Made by a program: the position numbers and the translations under genes. DNA of 64,000 nucleotides from Cinnamomum chago (lineage: Eukaryota > Streptophyta > Magnoliopsida > Laurales > Lauraceae): NCBI GenBank assembly GCA_038049695.1, contig CP142453.1, positions 35,377,501-35,441,500 of the forward strand. Reading direction: 5' to 3'. The notes under the pieces are model-generated. The model saw only the letters and a list, made by a program, of their open reading frames with translations, did not search any database and was not told the DNA's origin. Below, one piece after another: positions 25,201 through 35,419 of this stretch. The stretch's first letter is position 1, and every line of letters begins with the position of its first letter.

Positions 25201-25765
25201 TGGATGCGCTTGAAGCCTTGAACTGTGGTTGTGCCTCTGATCTTTGTTACATAAATATATTATTATCATGCAGTTTTTGTATTTGTAGTTTAGATCAGGG
25301 TTTTTTTATTTTTTATTTTTTTTGGTATTTGTATTCACCAATATTTCATGTGGTGCCATTCAACAGATGTTTATCAGTGGCTGTGCCTCTGATCTTTGTT
25401 ACATAAATATATTATTATCATGCAGTTTTTGTATTTGTAGTTTAGATCAGGTTTTTTTTTTTTTTTTGGGTATTCACCAATATTTCATGTGGTGCCAGTC
25501 AACAGATGTTTATCAGTGGCTGTGCCTCTGATCTTTGTTACATAAATATATTATTATCATGCAGTTTTTGTATTTGTAGTTTAGATAAGTTTCTTCTCTT
25601 TTTTTTTTTTTTTGTATTCACCAATATTTCATGTGGTGCCATTCAACAGATGTTTATCAGTGGGCTGATTCTGCTGGGAAAATGCTGATTAGAGTTTGCC
25701 AATTTTTCCCGATGGAGACATGGCCCCGATTAGTTGTATGTAGTTTTTTAATCTGATGTCATGTT

Positions 25766-25806
<41 letters not shown>

Positions 25807-27525
25807 AGTTGTATTTTCATTTTTGCAGAAACAAAATTTTTTGTGGGTGGAATTGCACATGTTCATAGACCCCCTTTCAGTTTCCTCTTACTACTTTTCA
25901 ATCTTCCTTTCTCTCAGATTCATCAAGCTTCCACATAAATAATAAAAAAATGTTGCAAACTGAGATGATTCACGCACTTTCTTGCACCACTTTCAGCATC
26001 TGTTTCCTTTTGTGGCGAATATGAACAAGTGGAATGAAAAGTAGCGTTGTATTCTGTCCTTTCTGTTCTGTTTTTATTATGTGGAACCAAAGTTGAAATT
26101 ACTTTCCAAGCATACCTTGGACAAATTGAAAACCATTATTGCTCTTTGACATGAATTTATGGTTTCTACATGAATTTATGGATTTTCCCACACACCTCTC
26201 ATATGGAATAATTTCTATTTCTATATCCTTTTCCATGCTCTTGGAGCGAACTCTCTTTTTGGAATGGGAAAATAGTGAATGCCTTTATTCTTAATACATG
26301 TTACTTCCTAGAGATTCCCAGTGGCAATTCTATTCCCCAAAATGTTAAAAAAATCATGTACATAAAATAGTAGCAGTACAAGTGGTAGATATTGCTTTTT
26401 TTTTTTCTTTTGTTTGATCTATTTAAAGTTGAGCCAAAATTTGCCGTGCAATTGACCTAGTAAATGGCCAACATTCCAGGCTCATGAAATTAGAGTTGAA
26501 AAGGTGTGGTATCACCATAATCACGTGAAGCTCAAGAACCTAGTAAGTGTTTGAAGCTCTACAGAAAGGGTTGTGGTGCTGTTATTGGTCAAAGTTGCGG
26601 TTCCTCAAAATTTCTCATTTCTAAGAAGCAACGTGTTAGTTTGTTGAGTGACAGAGAATGTAATTCTAAATTGGGATCTCCGAAGTAGTAATAGGCCTCA
26701 AATAGTTTAGACCTGGATGATTATTATGATGATCAAAAGCAAAGAAGAGATATAGATGATCACAGTTGGCTTACCAGAACTCGAATAATCCTTTATCCTT
26801 CTATACCCTAGGTCAATCTTAATTGTCATTTTGTTCAACCTATTAACTGTTGATGCCGAGCATCAGTGGTTTCATAATAACCAAATTACTTGGGTAAAAC
26901 TAAAAAAATATCAATGCATCACCATCCACTGTTTTTGTTGGCACAAAACAATAAAATTTTGTGAGAGTTTTTGATGTAGTCATCATAAATTTCACAAACC
27001 TTTGAAATGATCTCTTTTGGATAAATGATTGGAAAGTTACACTTCTCTGATATTTGGATATCGAGATGCGTTATATGGTGCCCTCCCTGCTTTTTGAGCC
27101 ATGTTTCCTTTCATGTGCCTTCTACATTGTGTTCTTCCACGATCACAATCAATCTGCTTCGAATTTTTTTGGAGTCATTGGACATTTCAAAAACCCTTGA
27201 AAAATGGGTCTTTTTTGGATAAATGAATGGCAAATTATGCTTGTCTTGTTTCTTGACATTGAGGTGTGTTAGATGATGTCCTCATTGCTTTATAAATTTT
27301 GAGCCTTGTCTCGTTCAATGTGGCTTCCTATTTTGTGGTCTTCCATGATCACAATCAATTCTGATTTCTAACCATTCAATTGTGATTAGTCACTCAGAAT
27401 CTCAGATAATTAGATCAGATTAGACTACAATAATGATGTAGGGTCTATACTTATACCCTTCACATTAGGCTTCTTGTGCATGTGGATCCTAAGATTTATC
27501 ACTATTGGATGGTCTAAAGCATCTT

Positions 27526-27565
<40 letters not shown>

Positions 27566-30500
27566 CATAGATAACTTCAGGTCTATAAATTACAGATAAT
27601 AGATACAGATCTATAAACTGACGGAGACTACCTGCTGCTCAAATGGGACTGTGTCATAAAAACCATACATGAAAGAAAGGAAAACTAGAAGATGAAATCA
27701 ATAAAATCATATGTCCACAAACTTACTATTTTATTAAACTTGCAAGATGGCATGCAAAATCTCCTTCCATGCAGCCAAACTACTCTCTTTTTTTCTTTTT
27801 TTCTTTTTGTATTTCTCATGCTTCTTAAGTCTAAAGCTTACATGGAAGGGATGCGTGAATTTAAAGAAGTAGATCCGAGAAGATCATCACAGGACTAGTA
27901 TGATTGTGGGCCTTGTTTAACTCAGTTCTTGGGCTGCCGCTGGTGTTGCTGTTAAAAAAATGATCAAAAGGTAGTCTTTTGTAGGACTTTGGTTGGGGAC
28001 AGCCCTAGCTGGGGGCAGGCATCCCAACCTTCGGTCATGAGGTTAAACACTGACGACAAGTTCTTATGGTCTCATGGAGTGTTGGTGTTCTTCAACACCT
28101 CTCCTAAGGGTCCACGCATGGATGATTTCCAAGATATTGGTATCCAATTTCCCTGCCTTCCGGTCAATTCATGGATCCAGCCACACCTAACCCCATTTGT
28201 ATTGGATCAAATTCAAGTGAATCAAGTGATAATTTCAGTGGAGAAAGAGAACTCCTTTCTTGGATGGGTGAGAAACCAGATGACACGAAGCCAGACAAAG
28301 CTTATGGATTGTTATTGGTGGAGTAACTGACAGTAGGGGTGGCAATACTTGACCCGATCCGCTGACCCTAACCCGACCTGTTTTGACCTTCCAAACCAGA
28401 CCTTCAAAATATACAGGTTGGTCACAGGTCAGGTGTGGTTTTTTTGTGTTTGGAGTTGACTTTCCTAAGTCATCTCTTAGCTAAGAGAGGATGCCGAACT
28501 TTGTTTCGCTCAAACGACTAACTATAGAAGCACCAAATTGAAACAAATCTTGACTCTTGACTAATTAAAACACCTACCTAATGAATTATTGTTCAACAAG
28601 GAAAAAAAAAAAAAAAATCATTCGAACAAATGGTTCTTGTGCAATAAGCACAATGAAACCAATGTCAAAGTCTGGGCACATGTGGGACCTTGTGATCAGA
28701 TATAGAACCCCACTTTTGGGTTATTCCAAGCAGTGCCAGAAGTAAGAACATTTCCTTGGTGGAGCCAGTGTGCAAGGATTTTTTTTAGGGTGTTTTTTTT
28801 GGGATGGGGTGCATGGCCCTTTGCCCAGTTCCGCCCCTGCTTCCAATCTTCCCGATCTGCATTAAACGGAGTGCAAAGTATGTACTTATAAACTTCTCAT
28901 GAATTCTCAAAAATACTTTATCTCCTCCAGATCCCTATAAACTATTTAATGCTTCAATTCTTACCTTGATGCTTGCTTTTCGACTTTTAAAAAATGTTTG
29001 AATAGGCTTTTGTTGATGTTGTTGACTTGTTACCTTTATTTGCGTTAAAAAAAGTTGGATAATGTAGAGCTAATTCAGAGTATAAAACTTAAAAGCATTT
29101 TTGGATTGCTAGTGTAATTGCTAAAGGATTCATGAGTCTGGCATCATCATTTGAGTTGCTAGCTATGTTCTAAAAAGTATTTCAGGATGAGAGGAAGAAT
29201 TGAAATGCTGTTTTGGGCATGAGTTTGCTTTGTTAGTTCAATCACGCATTATGTTTGTTTTGTTGCTGGCACAAATTGAAAGGTATTTCAGCTTTTTCGC
29301 TGTGTTATAATGGATCAGACAACCTCCAAGTGGATAGCTTGGTTCAATGTTTTAGGAATGAAAACTCTCTGTCGCTCTCTCTCTCATCTTCCTCTCTGTC
29401 TTTCACTGCTTCCTAGGGCATCTGCTCTGGTTCCATAATATAAAGAAGTTGGTACAGTGCACAGTGCTCCTAGTCAGGGCTCAAGAATCTCAAGATAATG
29501 TCATGGTTTCCTATCTTTGCATAAAGGGTAGTTCATGTCCACCATTTTCATCTCATTATCTCTTTTAATTTCCTCAGGCTCTTGTACAAGAGACAGGCCT
29601 AGCACTGAGCCAGTGGATTTACCTTGGTGGTGTTAAAGCTTTTTCTGATGGGTCATTGGGTTCAAACAGTGCACTCTTTTATGAGGTGGTATTATTTTTA
29701 GAAACTTGACATCAACATCATTATCTTGATTAATATATATGTGTGTGCTGTTTTTTTTTTTTAGTTTCATTAGTTATCTAACCAAATACGTGACGATCAA
29801 TCTCTCTAGAATTATGTGGATGAACCCGATAACTATGGTCTTCAAGTGACTGATACTGATTGGCTTCTCAAAATGATCCTGGCATCAGACAAATCAGGAC
29901 TGCAGGTGTTCCTCTGTCTTGTTATAAATTTCCTAGATATTTGTGCTTTTCTTTTTCTGATATATTCATTGCTGCTGCCAAATTAAATTGTCATTTGAAT
30001 TATTATAGATTGCTGTTCATGCCATCGGAGATAAAGCAAATGACTTGGTGTTAAATTTGAGTGAAACTGTTGCTTTAACTAATGGAATCAGAAACAGAAG
30101 GTTCAGGGTAAGGCCATTTGTTATATTCTTTACGGGTGCATCTGTGATGCCAGTTCTTTTGTGGTGGGCTTCTTCAAATCTAACTTGACATTGGTGGAAT
30201 TCAACATCTTACAGATTGAGCATGCTCAGCATCTGGCAACAGGAGCACCTGCTCGATTTGGTCAGCTAGAAGTCATTGCTTCTGTGCAGGTTGACTGAGT
30301 TTCAAGCCTCTTGTATGAATATCACTATTCATTAACCTATGATGCCCAGATATGGTATAGATATGTCAGGTACACGCCTTGGATCTGGCAGGAACACAGA
30401 TTTTAAAAGTGAAGTATCAGAGATACAACATGTTGCATTGTTCATTTTGACGTATCTGGGCATCATATCCATTAACTGCTCTTATACTTTCTCAACACTT

Positions 30501-33500
30501 CTGTTCTTAATATTTCAACATTTTGCCACTTCCATGCTGTCCTGAGAATTTGTATGTTAATAGTTTGTCTTCCTGGTAAAGCAGTTTATTTATTTATTTA
30601 TTTATCAGTTTCCATATTTTGTTTGTTGTGTTGCCTAATTTGACCAGCACTTGTCTATAAGAGATTTTTAACTTGCGAACAATGTCCTGTTTCTCACTTG
30701 ACTCATACTTTGAATTTTAGAAAAATCATAATTTCCTCTTTCCTATGAACTGTTGGGATTCTTTTTCTTGCCTTTTGAAATGTTGAAGCATAATTTTTGG
30801 ATGATAGCTGATGATGAATCTATTTTTTGACTTAGTTGAATGATACTTACTGACAGCCAGATCACCTATTGGATGATGCTGATTCTGCTGTTAAAAAGCT
30901 TGGGTTTGACAGAGCGCAAAGAGAATCATACTTGTTTCGTTCTCTCTTATCTAACAAAGCACGATTAACATTCGGTTCTGACTGGCCAGTGAGCACTTTT
31001 AGTTAATTTGAGTCAATTATTTTCTGGCAATTAATGACCTTTGAAACTGTCAGTTTTAATTTTTGCACAAGAAATTGTTTTGGACGTTTATGGTAATTGC
31101 TCTTATTTCAGGTCGCTGACATTAATCCTTTAAGAGCAATTAGAACTGCAATGTTTAGAATACCTCCAGGTGGGAAAGATGCTTGGATACCATCTGAATG
31201 TGTTACACTGACTGATGCATTAAAAGCGTAAGGAAATCCCCTTTATCTTGTAACTTCTTTACACTTGACCGTGAAATGTGCTCTTACATCCTATGTTTGT
31301 TACATGAATCCTCTAGTTCCCTCAAGGTAAGACAATTGATATAACATGGGTATTTATATGGGAACTCTGCCAGATACAGCTCAATCCTACTTGAGTATTT
31401 TATATTACAAATTAATTTAAATCAGATGACAATTCAGAAATTAGGAAAGAACATACACTGATCTTTTTGTACTAAAAATGTTCAAACATACTATTACTTG
31501 TGCCCCTCTATTGTCAGATTTTTTTTGGGTCTAGTGCTACAGACTGGGTAGTGGACAAGGCTCATCATCATCATCATCAAAGCCTTGTCCCAACTATGTT
31601 ATGGTCGGTTACATGAATTTTGTTTCTCCATTCCAATCTATCTTGAGCCAAATCCTCAGGTAAGTTGCACTTCTTCAGATTTATTTTTACTATGTCCATC
31701 CACATCCTCTTTGCCCTACCCCTTTAGATAAGTAGTGGATAAGGCTGCCATGAGAAATTTCATCTAACGGTTATATTGGTCGAATCGCATGAATCCACTG
31801 ATGCAGTCACTAGAAGGCACCAGACAGAGTCAATCTGGAAACAAATTTTCTTTTCTTTCCACCTCTGATGCACAAATACTTCAAAATGGGCAACGTTTCG
31901 TATCCAATACTGAACTTTTTATGTGTAAATCCGTGTCCCTGCTGTGTCTACGACGTGTCCTTGCTGCATCCATGCCGTATCCGTGCATCATCGCTTTCCA
32001 CCCCTTACTGCTTTTTTAGACTTTAGTTGGGGACAGCCTCTGAAATGTAGAAGCCTTCCACAAGCATAAAAATAAAGATTCCAGCCATTACAAGGTGATT
32101 CAAATTGTTACTATCAACTTTTTGGGAGATAACTAGAAGAAGGGCAAGTATTTTTAATTTCTCCAATTTGTTTTGAGAAAATCCACAGAAAAGTGTGAGA
32201 AATAGCTTGTAATACCTAACCATGCCACATTGAGCCATGACTTGCTCCATGTTGCATGATCGGGGCATCTTTTTTTAATTTCTTTCTGCTTTTCTTTTTT
32301 GTTATATATATTTTCCATTTCGTTTGGAAAGTATTAAAAATAAGAAAATGGTATTTTAAGCTTCAAACTTCCCTAAGAAGCTGCCATTATGGTTAAGTTT
32401 GAGTAATGACTAATAGTTTATAGGTTCAGATTTATCCTTATTCATGTTTTTTTTTTTCTTATACAAATTAGTCAAGAAAAGAGTCAAGAAACTTCATATG
32501 TCCGTGCATCCACCCTTAAGGGGTCGTTTGCCTCTTACATGTGTGATTGGAAAATGAGATTTACTTATGTAAATGTTACTTATGCAAATGTTATGCATGT
32601 GTAAGACATTACCATGTTTGTCAAAATTACCATTTTCACATGAGTAAATGAGTACAACCAATGGTTTTAGATATGTTTAGATTTTTTGAATGTTTTTCAC
32701 AAATTTCTCAAAATGCATGTAGAATTAAGATATGAATCTAAACATCCTGATATTTACCGTTAACAGAATAATACTGAATATTTTGGATCATGAATTGGGG
32801 GCCCACAAAAGTGCAAAAAAATAGATCTATGGGTTGGGACTTTTTCACAAATTACTCAAAATCCATGGAGACAATCAGCTAAAAGTTATTGTGGTTTTAT
32901 TAGTTCTATAAACAAAATGAACAAGGCCCACAAAAACTATAAAAAATAAAGATGGTGATGGGACCCACTAGAATGCAATTATCATGTAAGAAACTGTACT
33001 AGCACCTTTTTTGCAGGAGGGATGTGAATCACTTTCACAGCTGTTGCAGTATGAAAGTTTTGTTGTGTAACATGGCCTTATTTGTACGCCATTTTCACTC
33101 TTCATTTACCCACCACATGCTTAATTGAGCGCAAACAAATGCGATGATGAATAACTATTATGCATGGAAATCATTTACATATGTAAATGACTGCAAAGAA
33201 ACGACCCTTAAAAGCATATCGTTGCTCAAAGCCTCAAATCCAAGTTACTTAGTTTTTAAACTTTCCCTATCTATTTTGAGATTTAGCTAAGCTTTGATTT
33301 TTTTTCTGGAGAATGCTATATTTTTATTTTGGAGTACATTTTTAGCTTTAGATCTAGCTCTAAAATCTTCTAACTACGTGGACTGAGATTCCTTTTTATT
33401 TTTACTATTTATTTTTTGGATTTATTTTTTATTTTTCTGTTTTCTTAAAAATCATCATCAATTCCTAGAACCATATCCTGTCTTACTGGAGTTGACCAAC

Positions 33501-35052
33501 TAATACTTTTCACAATATAAAATATTTATTTCTTTTTTCCAAATGTTGCTCAACTAGTTAGGAAAGGAAACAGGATTCAAGTTAGTGACGATGATGGTGC
33601 TATGATTTATGCTTAGTTCTTTCCTAGATTCCATGGTCATGCTCAAATCCATGTTGTTTGAGCTATTGCAGTCCTCATTTTCACTTGCTTGTTTCTAAAA
33701 TTTTGGGGTTTTTTCTTTTTTATTTTTCTCTCTGTTTCTTGTTTCTTTTTTACTAATTTCAAAGAGTTTCTGAAATATTTAGCTTGCAAAATTTTCTTTG
33801 AGCTTAGATATGCCCCAAATTACTTCTTAGTCAATGATTTGAAAGCTCTACAGTTGACCAAACTATTTTGGTGCACAGTTGGGTCCAACAGGTTCAGCCT
33901 TGAACATCAAACAGGTTGCATCGTGGCATCATAAATAATTATTTAATTAATAATATTTTAATATTAAAATTTATTTCTATAAGTTTAGGCAGAAGAGAGC
34001 TAAAGAAAACATCCTCAGATCAAAAACAGTGTTTTAACGAAAAAACAAAAGACACCCATCTTCACAAAGTCATCACCACTCCTTTATGAGTGTAGGTAGA
34101 CGTACTCCTATGGGTTATGGGAAAATGAAAAAATTGGATCTGTCCTCTTCGTCCTGGGCCCGTCCATGTAATTTGGAAGGATCCCACCTTTTGGATGGTC
34201 GGGATGGGAGCTCCCACATCCCGCTGCTTATAGGAGCTCCATGAATGTCATGCAAGTAAGAAACCATGACTGGTGATATACCACTGCCCATCTTCTGCAA
34301 ACCATTCTCATGATCTCATCTCACATCTCCTCTTCCGTTGCTACTCGCTCGTTAAATCTTAATAAACGCTTGTGCTGTGAGGCTGTGCAACAATAGATGT
34401 AGAATCAATCTATCCTAGGAACAATCTCAAAGTGCATATTGAGACTAACCCAGCAGTATAGGTTCAAGCAATGATATATGGCCTATGAAACCTTTAGGGG
34501 TCCACTATACATTCATATTATTTTTCCCTAATTTAAAAAAAAAATCAATATTTTATATTTTACAGCATTTAACATTTTTCTTTTTGGATGTTCTTTCTCA
34601 TTTTCTTCACCAAATAAAATTTCACACTGCTACATACTATGATCACTGATAACTATAGTGTGTAAACTGATATTGCTATTTTTGAACAATAGTAATCAAT
34701 ACTTGTTTTCATGTAACTAAGTAGCATTAATTTTTCCCTCTGTTAGGTACGTATTTATGTAGTTGGATAAAATTGCCGTATCTATTGTTATTGTGTGCAC
34801 AGAATGGCCCTTTTATAAAGAATTTTCGCCCTGTTTAACTTAAAATGCACAATCTTGAAATTTCCAGAGTTTTTCAGGTACACCATTTCAGCTGCTTATG
34901 CGAGCTTCCTTGACAATGATTTGGGGTCTTTATCTCCTGGGAAACTGGCAGACTTTGTGGTATTGTCAACTGACTCTTGGGAGGATTTCACAAAGGAAGC
35001 ATCAGCATCTGTCTTAGCGACATATGTCAGTGGAAAACAGGCGTATCCATAA
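7285..35052 (+). CDS. LAF3: Amidohydrolase family protein, LAF3/YtcJ-like (15 exons)
   Basis: Exons: 7285-7384, 7458-7612, 11827-11928, 13180-13252, 19968-20074, 20176-20299, 24923-25117, 25650-25735, 29578-29685, 29810-29905, 30009-30107, 30215-30289, 30857-30988, 31112-31227, 34878-35052. All junctions are GT-AG and the frame stays open: 1743 nt, 580 aa plus stop. The N-terminus has a hydrophobic segment (about residues 8-27), a likely signal anchor. Metal-site motifs of the amidohydrolase fold are present: DSHVH (exon 3), GGVKAF with the Lys (exon 9), HAIGDKAND (exon 11), EHAQH (exon 12) and FGSDWPVADINP (exons 13-14). Also seen are LGGGWNN, RMDGHM and a C-terminal [12 protein letters not shown] block. 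Arabidopsis LAF3 is a related protein needed for normal phytochrome A signalling; its substrate is not known to me. Length and motif order match that family. Orthology is inferred, not tested. The coding sequence shows no breaks despite heavy transposon load in introns. Confidence 0.88.
7888..9199. mobile_element. PIF/Harbinger-type foldback element (full-length inverted repeat)
   Basis: The ends are GGACTTGTTTGGCATCTCTAC on the left and, inverted, GGGCTTGTTTGGCATCTCTAC on the right. TTA flanks both sides (7885-7887 and 9200-9202), the target duplication typical of PIF/Harbinger and Tourist elements. The two halves are inverted copies along nearly their whole length (arms of roughly 600 bp, turning point near 8540), for example CTAAAAGATTCTTG at about 8188 against CAAGAATCTTTTAG at about 8862. 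No coding capacity was seen. It lies in intron 2 of the amidohydrolase gene. Confidence 0.85.
9203..10097. other. Intron 2 stretch without genes
   Basis: It contains only AT-rich sequence and A-runs (about 9405-9420, 9824-9843 and 9974-10001, the last being 28 A). The A-runs may be old retroposon tails. No coding similarity was recognised. Confidence 0.5.
10098..11380 (-). mobile_element. Decayed RTE-type LINE (non-LTR retrotransposon), reverse transcriptase region
   Basis: On the minus strand the reverse transcriptase of the RTE clade can be read in pieces. At about 11232-11002 are [13 protein letters not shown] and [20 protein letters not shown], and near 10830-10790 is LFANDVVLI, the catalytic FADD-type box with Asp changed to Asn at its first Asp. 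Just upstream lies a worn PxxWR-like block. The element ends at a (TGA)n tail, seen on the + strand as the ATC repeat at 10107-10130. Many stops and shifts make it inactive. It is inserted antisense in intron 2 of the amidohydrolase gene. Confidence 0.75.
11381..11826. other. End of intron 2, nothing recognised
   Basis: It has an A-run at about 11422-11437 and otherwise unremarkable AT-rich sequence up to the acceptor of exon 3. Confidence 0.4.
11929..13179. other. Intron 3 of the amidohydrolase gene, nothing recognised
   Basis: It is AT-rich with a short TTTA repeat at about 12416-12432 and no clear transposon ends. The donor after exon 3 is GTTGTT, a weak but usable GT donor. Confidence 0.4.
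13463..13467 (+). other. Copia target site duplication, left copy (CAATT)
   Basis: CAATT directly precedes the 5' LTR and recurs at 18487-18491 directly behind the 3' LTR, a 5-bp duplication as expected for Copia integration. Confidence 0.9.
13468..13778 (+). repeat. Copia 5' LTR
   Basis: It begins TGTAGAAGATAACAAGG and ends CAATCTAACA, with the usual TG...CA borders. A TATAAATAGAG box at about 13699-13709 is the likely promoter of the element. Confidence 0.93.
13779..13791 (+). promoter_or_regulatory. Primer binding site, initiator methionine tRNA type
   Basis: TGGTATCAGAGCC lies directly behind the 5' LTR. This is the standard plant Copia primer site, complementary to the 3' end of initiator Met-tRNA. 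Confidence 0.9.
13792..14929 (+). other. Copia leader with internal direct duplication, no gag
   Basis: Two diverged direct copies of about 190 bp start near 13914 and 14261 (spacing about 346). Both contain GTGGCCCACCTGCGAT, a TGGT..TTTTC.AAGATTTTT stretch and TTGTGGATTTTGATCC. No open frame similar to gag was found. The sequence is unlike the pol part in being rich in GATCATC and CTGCTG. Confidence 0.6.
14930..18187 (+). CDS. Copia pol polyprotein (protease, integrase, reverse transcriptase, RNase H)
   Basis: The frame is open for 1085 codons from the ATG at 14930; it extends upstream to 14825, but that part is low-complexity Leu and looks non-coding. In order: protease with [12 protein letters not shown]; the pre-integrase zinc site (WHSRLGH ... 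CETC); the integrase core ([26 protein letters not shown] for the D,D,E residues); reverse transcriptase with [21 protein letters not shown] and YVDDMIL; and RNase H with [21 protein letters not shown] and HGDNTSA. The stop codon falls inside the 3' LTR start. All catalytic motifs are present. Without gag this copy cannot form its own particle but could be mobilised in trans. Confidence 0.92.
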   Translation: MTPAPIQNTVTSAYASMGFHGGRYHPHFPLAFPAFHSSVSLSSFITPSTWFLDSGASNHMTSVESSFTASHPYLGKDKITTANGDQLIISGIGTITLSGVSGQSLHLPSVYFVPKLSANLLSVGQLIDDGYNINFSSTGCVIQGRQTGKVIATGSKHGRLFLLDIGHHSLFSSSSPKLDKLWTVWHSRLGHVNNASLLSLFKIGCLEPTFDTKMMSSLLQSKCETCCLSKSHILPFHIHSSRALSSFDIIHTDVWGIAPTLSRTGFKYYVTFIDDHSRFTWIYFMRFKSEVLSLFQKFYKMVQTQFQKEIKILRSDSGGEYMSHDFSAFLSDKRILHQKSCPHTPQQNGVAERKNRHILETVRSLLLASLVPPTFWCDAAQTAVYLINRHPSSDVGKTTSYETLFGHAPSYSHLRVFGCLCFVHLPPTERTKLSPQAAKCIFLGYSTEHKGFLCYDQSEKRMRISRNVIFLENIPFFSLRLDTHPVAVSYMPYFPVTSSPPITNVYVRRNTVPPVETPSPDPLPVPPTAPSGINASSDNIIPLRRSSRPSVTPDRYDFPALFTSLDSAPIPTSYSQASKIAYWQDAMTEELLALEANKTWDVVPAPDGASIIGSKWIYSIKVHSDGSLDRYKARLVAQGYKQEYGIDYEETFAPVAKMTTVRTLLCVAAARNWPLWQMDVKNAFLHGDLRETVYLKPPPGYSCPPQHVCKLKKALYGLKQAPRAWFDKFRTAILQDGFRQSHSDSSLFIRWTPKGYTFLLVYVDDMILSGNDVAGIMDLKLHLTRHFRMKDLSPLTYFLGLEFVRNKSGIRVHQRKYATDLINSARLDDAHTVDTPMELNSKLSSNDGPPLKDPSVFRRIVGSLLYLTMTRPDISHAVHTVSQFMSNPHKPHLAAALRILRYVKGTLNHGLFYPSSSSLRLSAYADADWAGCPDSRRSTTGWCMFLGDSLISWKCKKQTTVSKSSAEAEYRAMSSASAEIIWLRRLLCEFGVLVGSSTPLHGDNTSATRIANNPVFHERTKHIEIDCHFIRQHIVTEKITLPHVSTLNQLTDIFTRALPKTRHHDLTSKLMFFALPRQFEGECRR
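18163..18175 (+). promoter_or_regulatory. Copia polypurine tract
   Basis: The tract TTTGAGGGGGAG lies directly before the 3' LTR and serves as plus-strand primer in this class of element. Confidence 0.85.
18176..18486 (+). repeat. Copia 3' LTR
   Basis: It is the same length as the 5' LTR and differs at about four sites: T/C near the start, A/G in CCAAG.ATGG, and two near the end (TCCT against CCCG). It is followed by CAATT at 18487-18491. Confidence 0.93.
18492..19967. other. Remainder of intron 4, no gene recognised
   Basis: It holds T-runs at about 18911-18928 and 19761-19778. A GGGCCTGTTTGTTTCATG stretch near 19329 resembles one end of a PIF/Harbinger MITE, but I could not find its partner end. 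Confidence 0.4.
20939..21236. repeat. Tandem duplication, two copies of 147 bp, inside the Copia remnant LTR
   Basis: CTCTTAATTGGTGTGATTTT starts at 20939 and again at 21086. The copies stay alike through TGGTGGTCCCCTGTAC and TGCTAATACCTCCCTC with few mismatches. Confidence 0.85.
20939..21770 (-). mobile_element. Copia remnant: LTR piece plus RNase H fragment, minus strand
   Basis: On the minus strand, a polypurine-like AATTTGAGGGAGG at about 21242-21230 marks the join between coding part and LTR. Upstream of it (21240-21770) worn RNase H sequence can be read, with a YCDPDW-like block near 21705 and an HxExDCxxI-like block near 21400. Stops and shifts abound. The LTR part continues left. It lies in intron 6 of the amidohydrolase gene, antisense. 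Confidence 0.6.
22275..22500. repeat. Foldback (MITE-like) inverted repeat with CCCTGTTTGG motifs
   Basis: The left arm (about 22280-22395) carries GGATCCCCTGTTTGG several times and CCACATAGGGGAGAGGAT. The right arm (about 22430-22497) carries the inverted forms ATCCTCTCCCCCATGTG and CCAAACAAGGGATCC. The left arm has gained extra copies of the GGATCCCCTGTTTGG unit. No target duplication was settled. Confidence 0.6.
22501..24922. other. Rest of intron 6, no gene recognised
   Basis: It contains small local duplications: a 20-bp unit with GTGCCCCCACATGGATGCAT twice at about 24194-24235, a GACCCACTGACCCAT unit twice at about 24482-24520, and CCGATGTATCATCATAA twice near 22993 and 23068. Nothing larger was identified. 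Confidence 0.4.
25225..25660 (+). repeat. Three tandem copies of the intron 7 end plus start of exon 8
   Basis: Copies begin near 25229, 25381 and 25520 (GTGCCTCTGATCTTTGTTAC). Each runs through CATGCAGTTTTTGTATTTG, a T-run of varying length, CACCAATATTTCATGTGGTGCCA and TCAACAGATGTTTATCAGTGG. The last part is the true 3' splice site and first 14 bases of exon 8, so decoy acceptors with partial exon starts lie upstream of the functional one at 25648-25649. Confidence 0.85.
25769..25803. repeat. (TC)n microsatellite
   Basis: A pure TC run of about 35 bp lies in intron 8, 33 bp behind the donor site of exon 8. Confidence 0.95.
25804..29577. other. Intron 8, mostly unassigned
   Basis: It holds a 36-T run at 27528-27563, perhaps the tail of an antisense retroposon. 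At about 28333 TAGGGGTGGCAATACTTGACCC resembles a hAT terminus, but no matching end was found. No coding similarity was recognised. Confidence 0.4.
30337..30466. mobile_element. Small MITE with CTATGATGCCC ends (copy 1)
   Basis: The inverted ends CTATGATGCCCAGATA and TATCTGGGCATCATA enclose about 130 bp. ATTCATTAAC (30327-30336) and ATCCATTAAC (30467-30476) flank it, a 10-bp near-duplication that would suit a Mutator-type origin. It lies in intron 12 of the amidohydrolase gene. Confidence 0.65.
31228..32519. other. First part of intron 14: retroposon-like tail and MITE copy 2
   Basis: At about 31566-31640 (CAT)n is followed by CAAAGCCTTGTCCCAACTATG, which is like the inverted 3' end of plant RTE LINEs. 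At 31863-31993 lies another small MITE with ends CTCTGATGCACAAATAC and GTATCCGTGCATCATCG, of the same family as 30337-30466. Confidence 0.5.
32520..33208. mobile_element. PIF/Harbinger-like non-autonomous element
   Basis: The ends are GGGGTCGTTTGC on the left and, inverted, AGGGTCGTTTCTTTGC on the right, flanked by TAA on both sides. CATTTACATATG-like motifs lie near both ends in inverted order. It is non-coding, 689 bp, within intron 14. Confidence 0.6.
33209..34877. other. Rest of intron 14, no gene recognised
   Basis: It is AT-rich, with a short AT palindrome-like stretch at about 33935-33975. Nothing else was assigned. Confidence 0.4.
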
Positions 35053-35419
35053 AAATACTCAACTGGATGGAGATGCAAGTGAATGTCTTACACCCAACCA
35101 ACGTTTCAAGTGGAAGATGTCTTGCAATGGTCACTTCGGATTTTTAATCCTGCAAGTAGGATTGATGCCCAGGTGCTTGGTAACTTAATTGTATCATATC
35201 CTCACTCTGTACTTGCAAGCTTAAACTGTAAAAGTTATCTGGGTATTACAAAAGTTACCCTTTCTGCCTAGTTAAATTAGAACTGCTGTCGAGTGAAAAA
35301 GAGCAATGCAATACCTGTTGTGTAGATGTTTGTTTAACATGTATCTTCTACATGAGGATAGGAAAAAATGGCATCTTTCAACATTTAATGAAATACTATA
35401 TTACTTTGAGAGGATTAGA

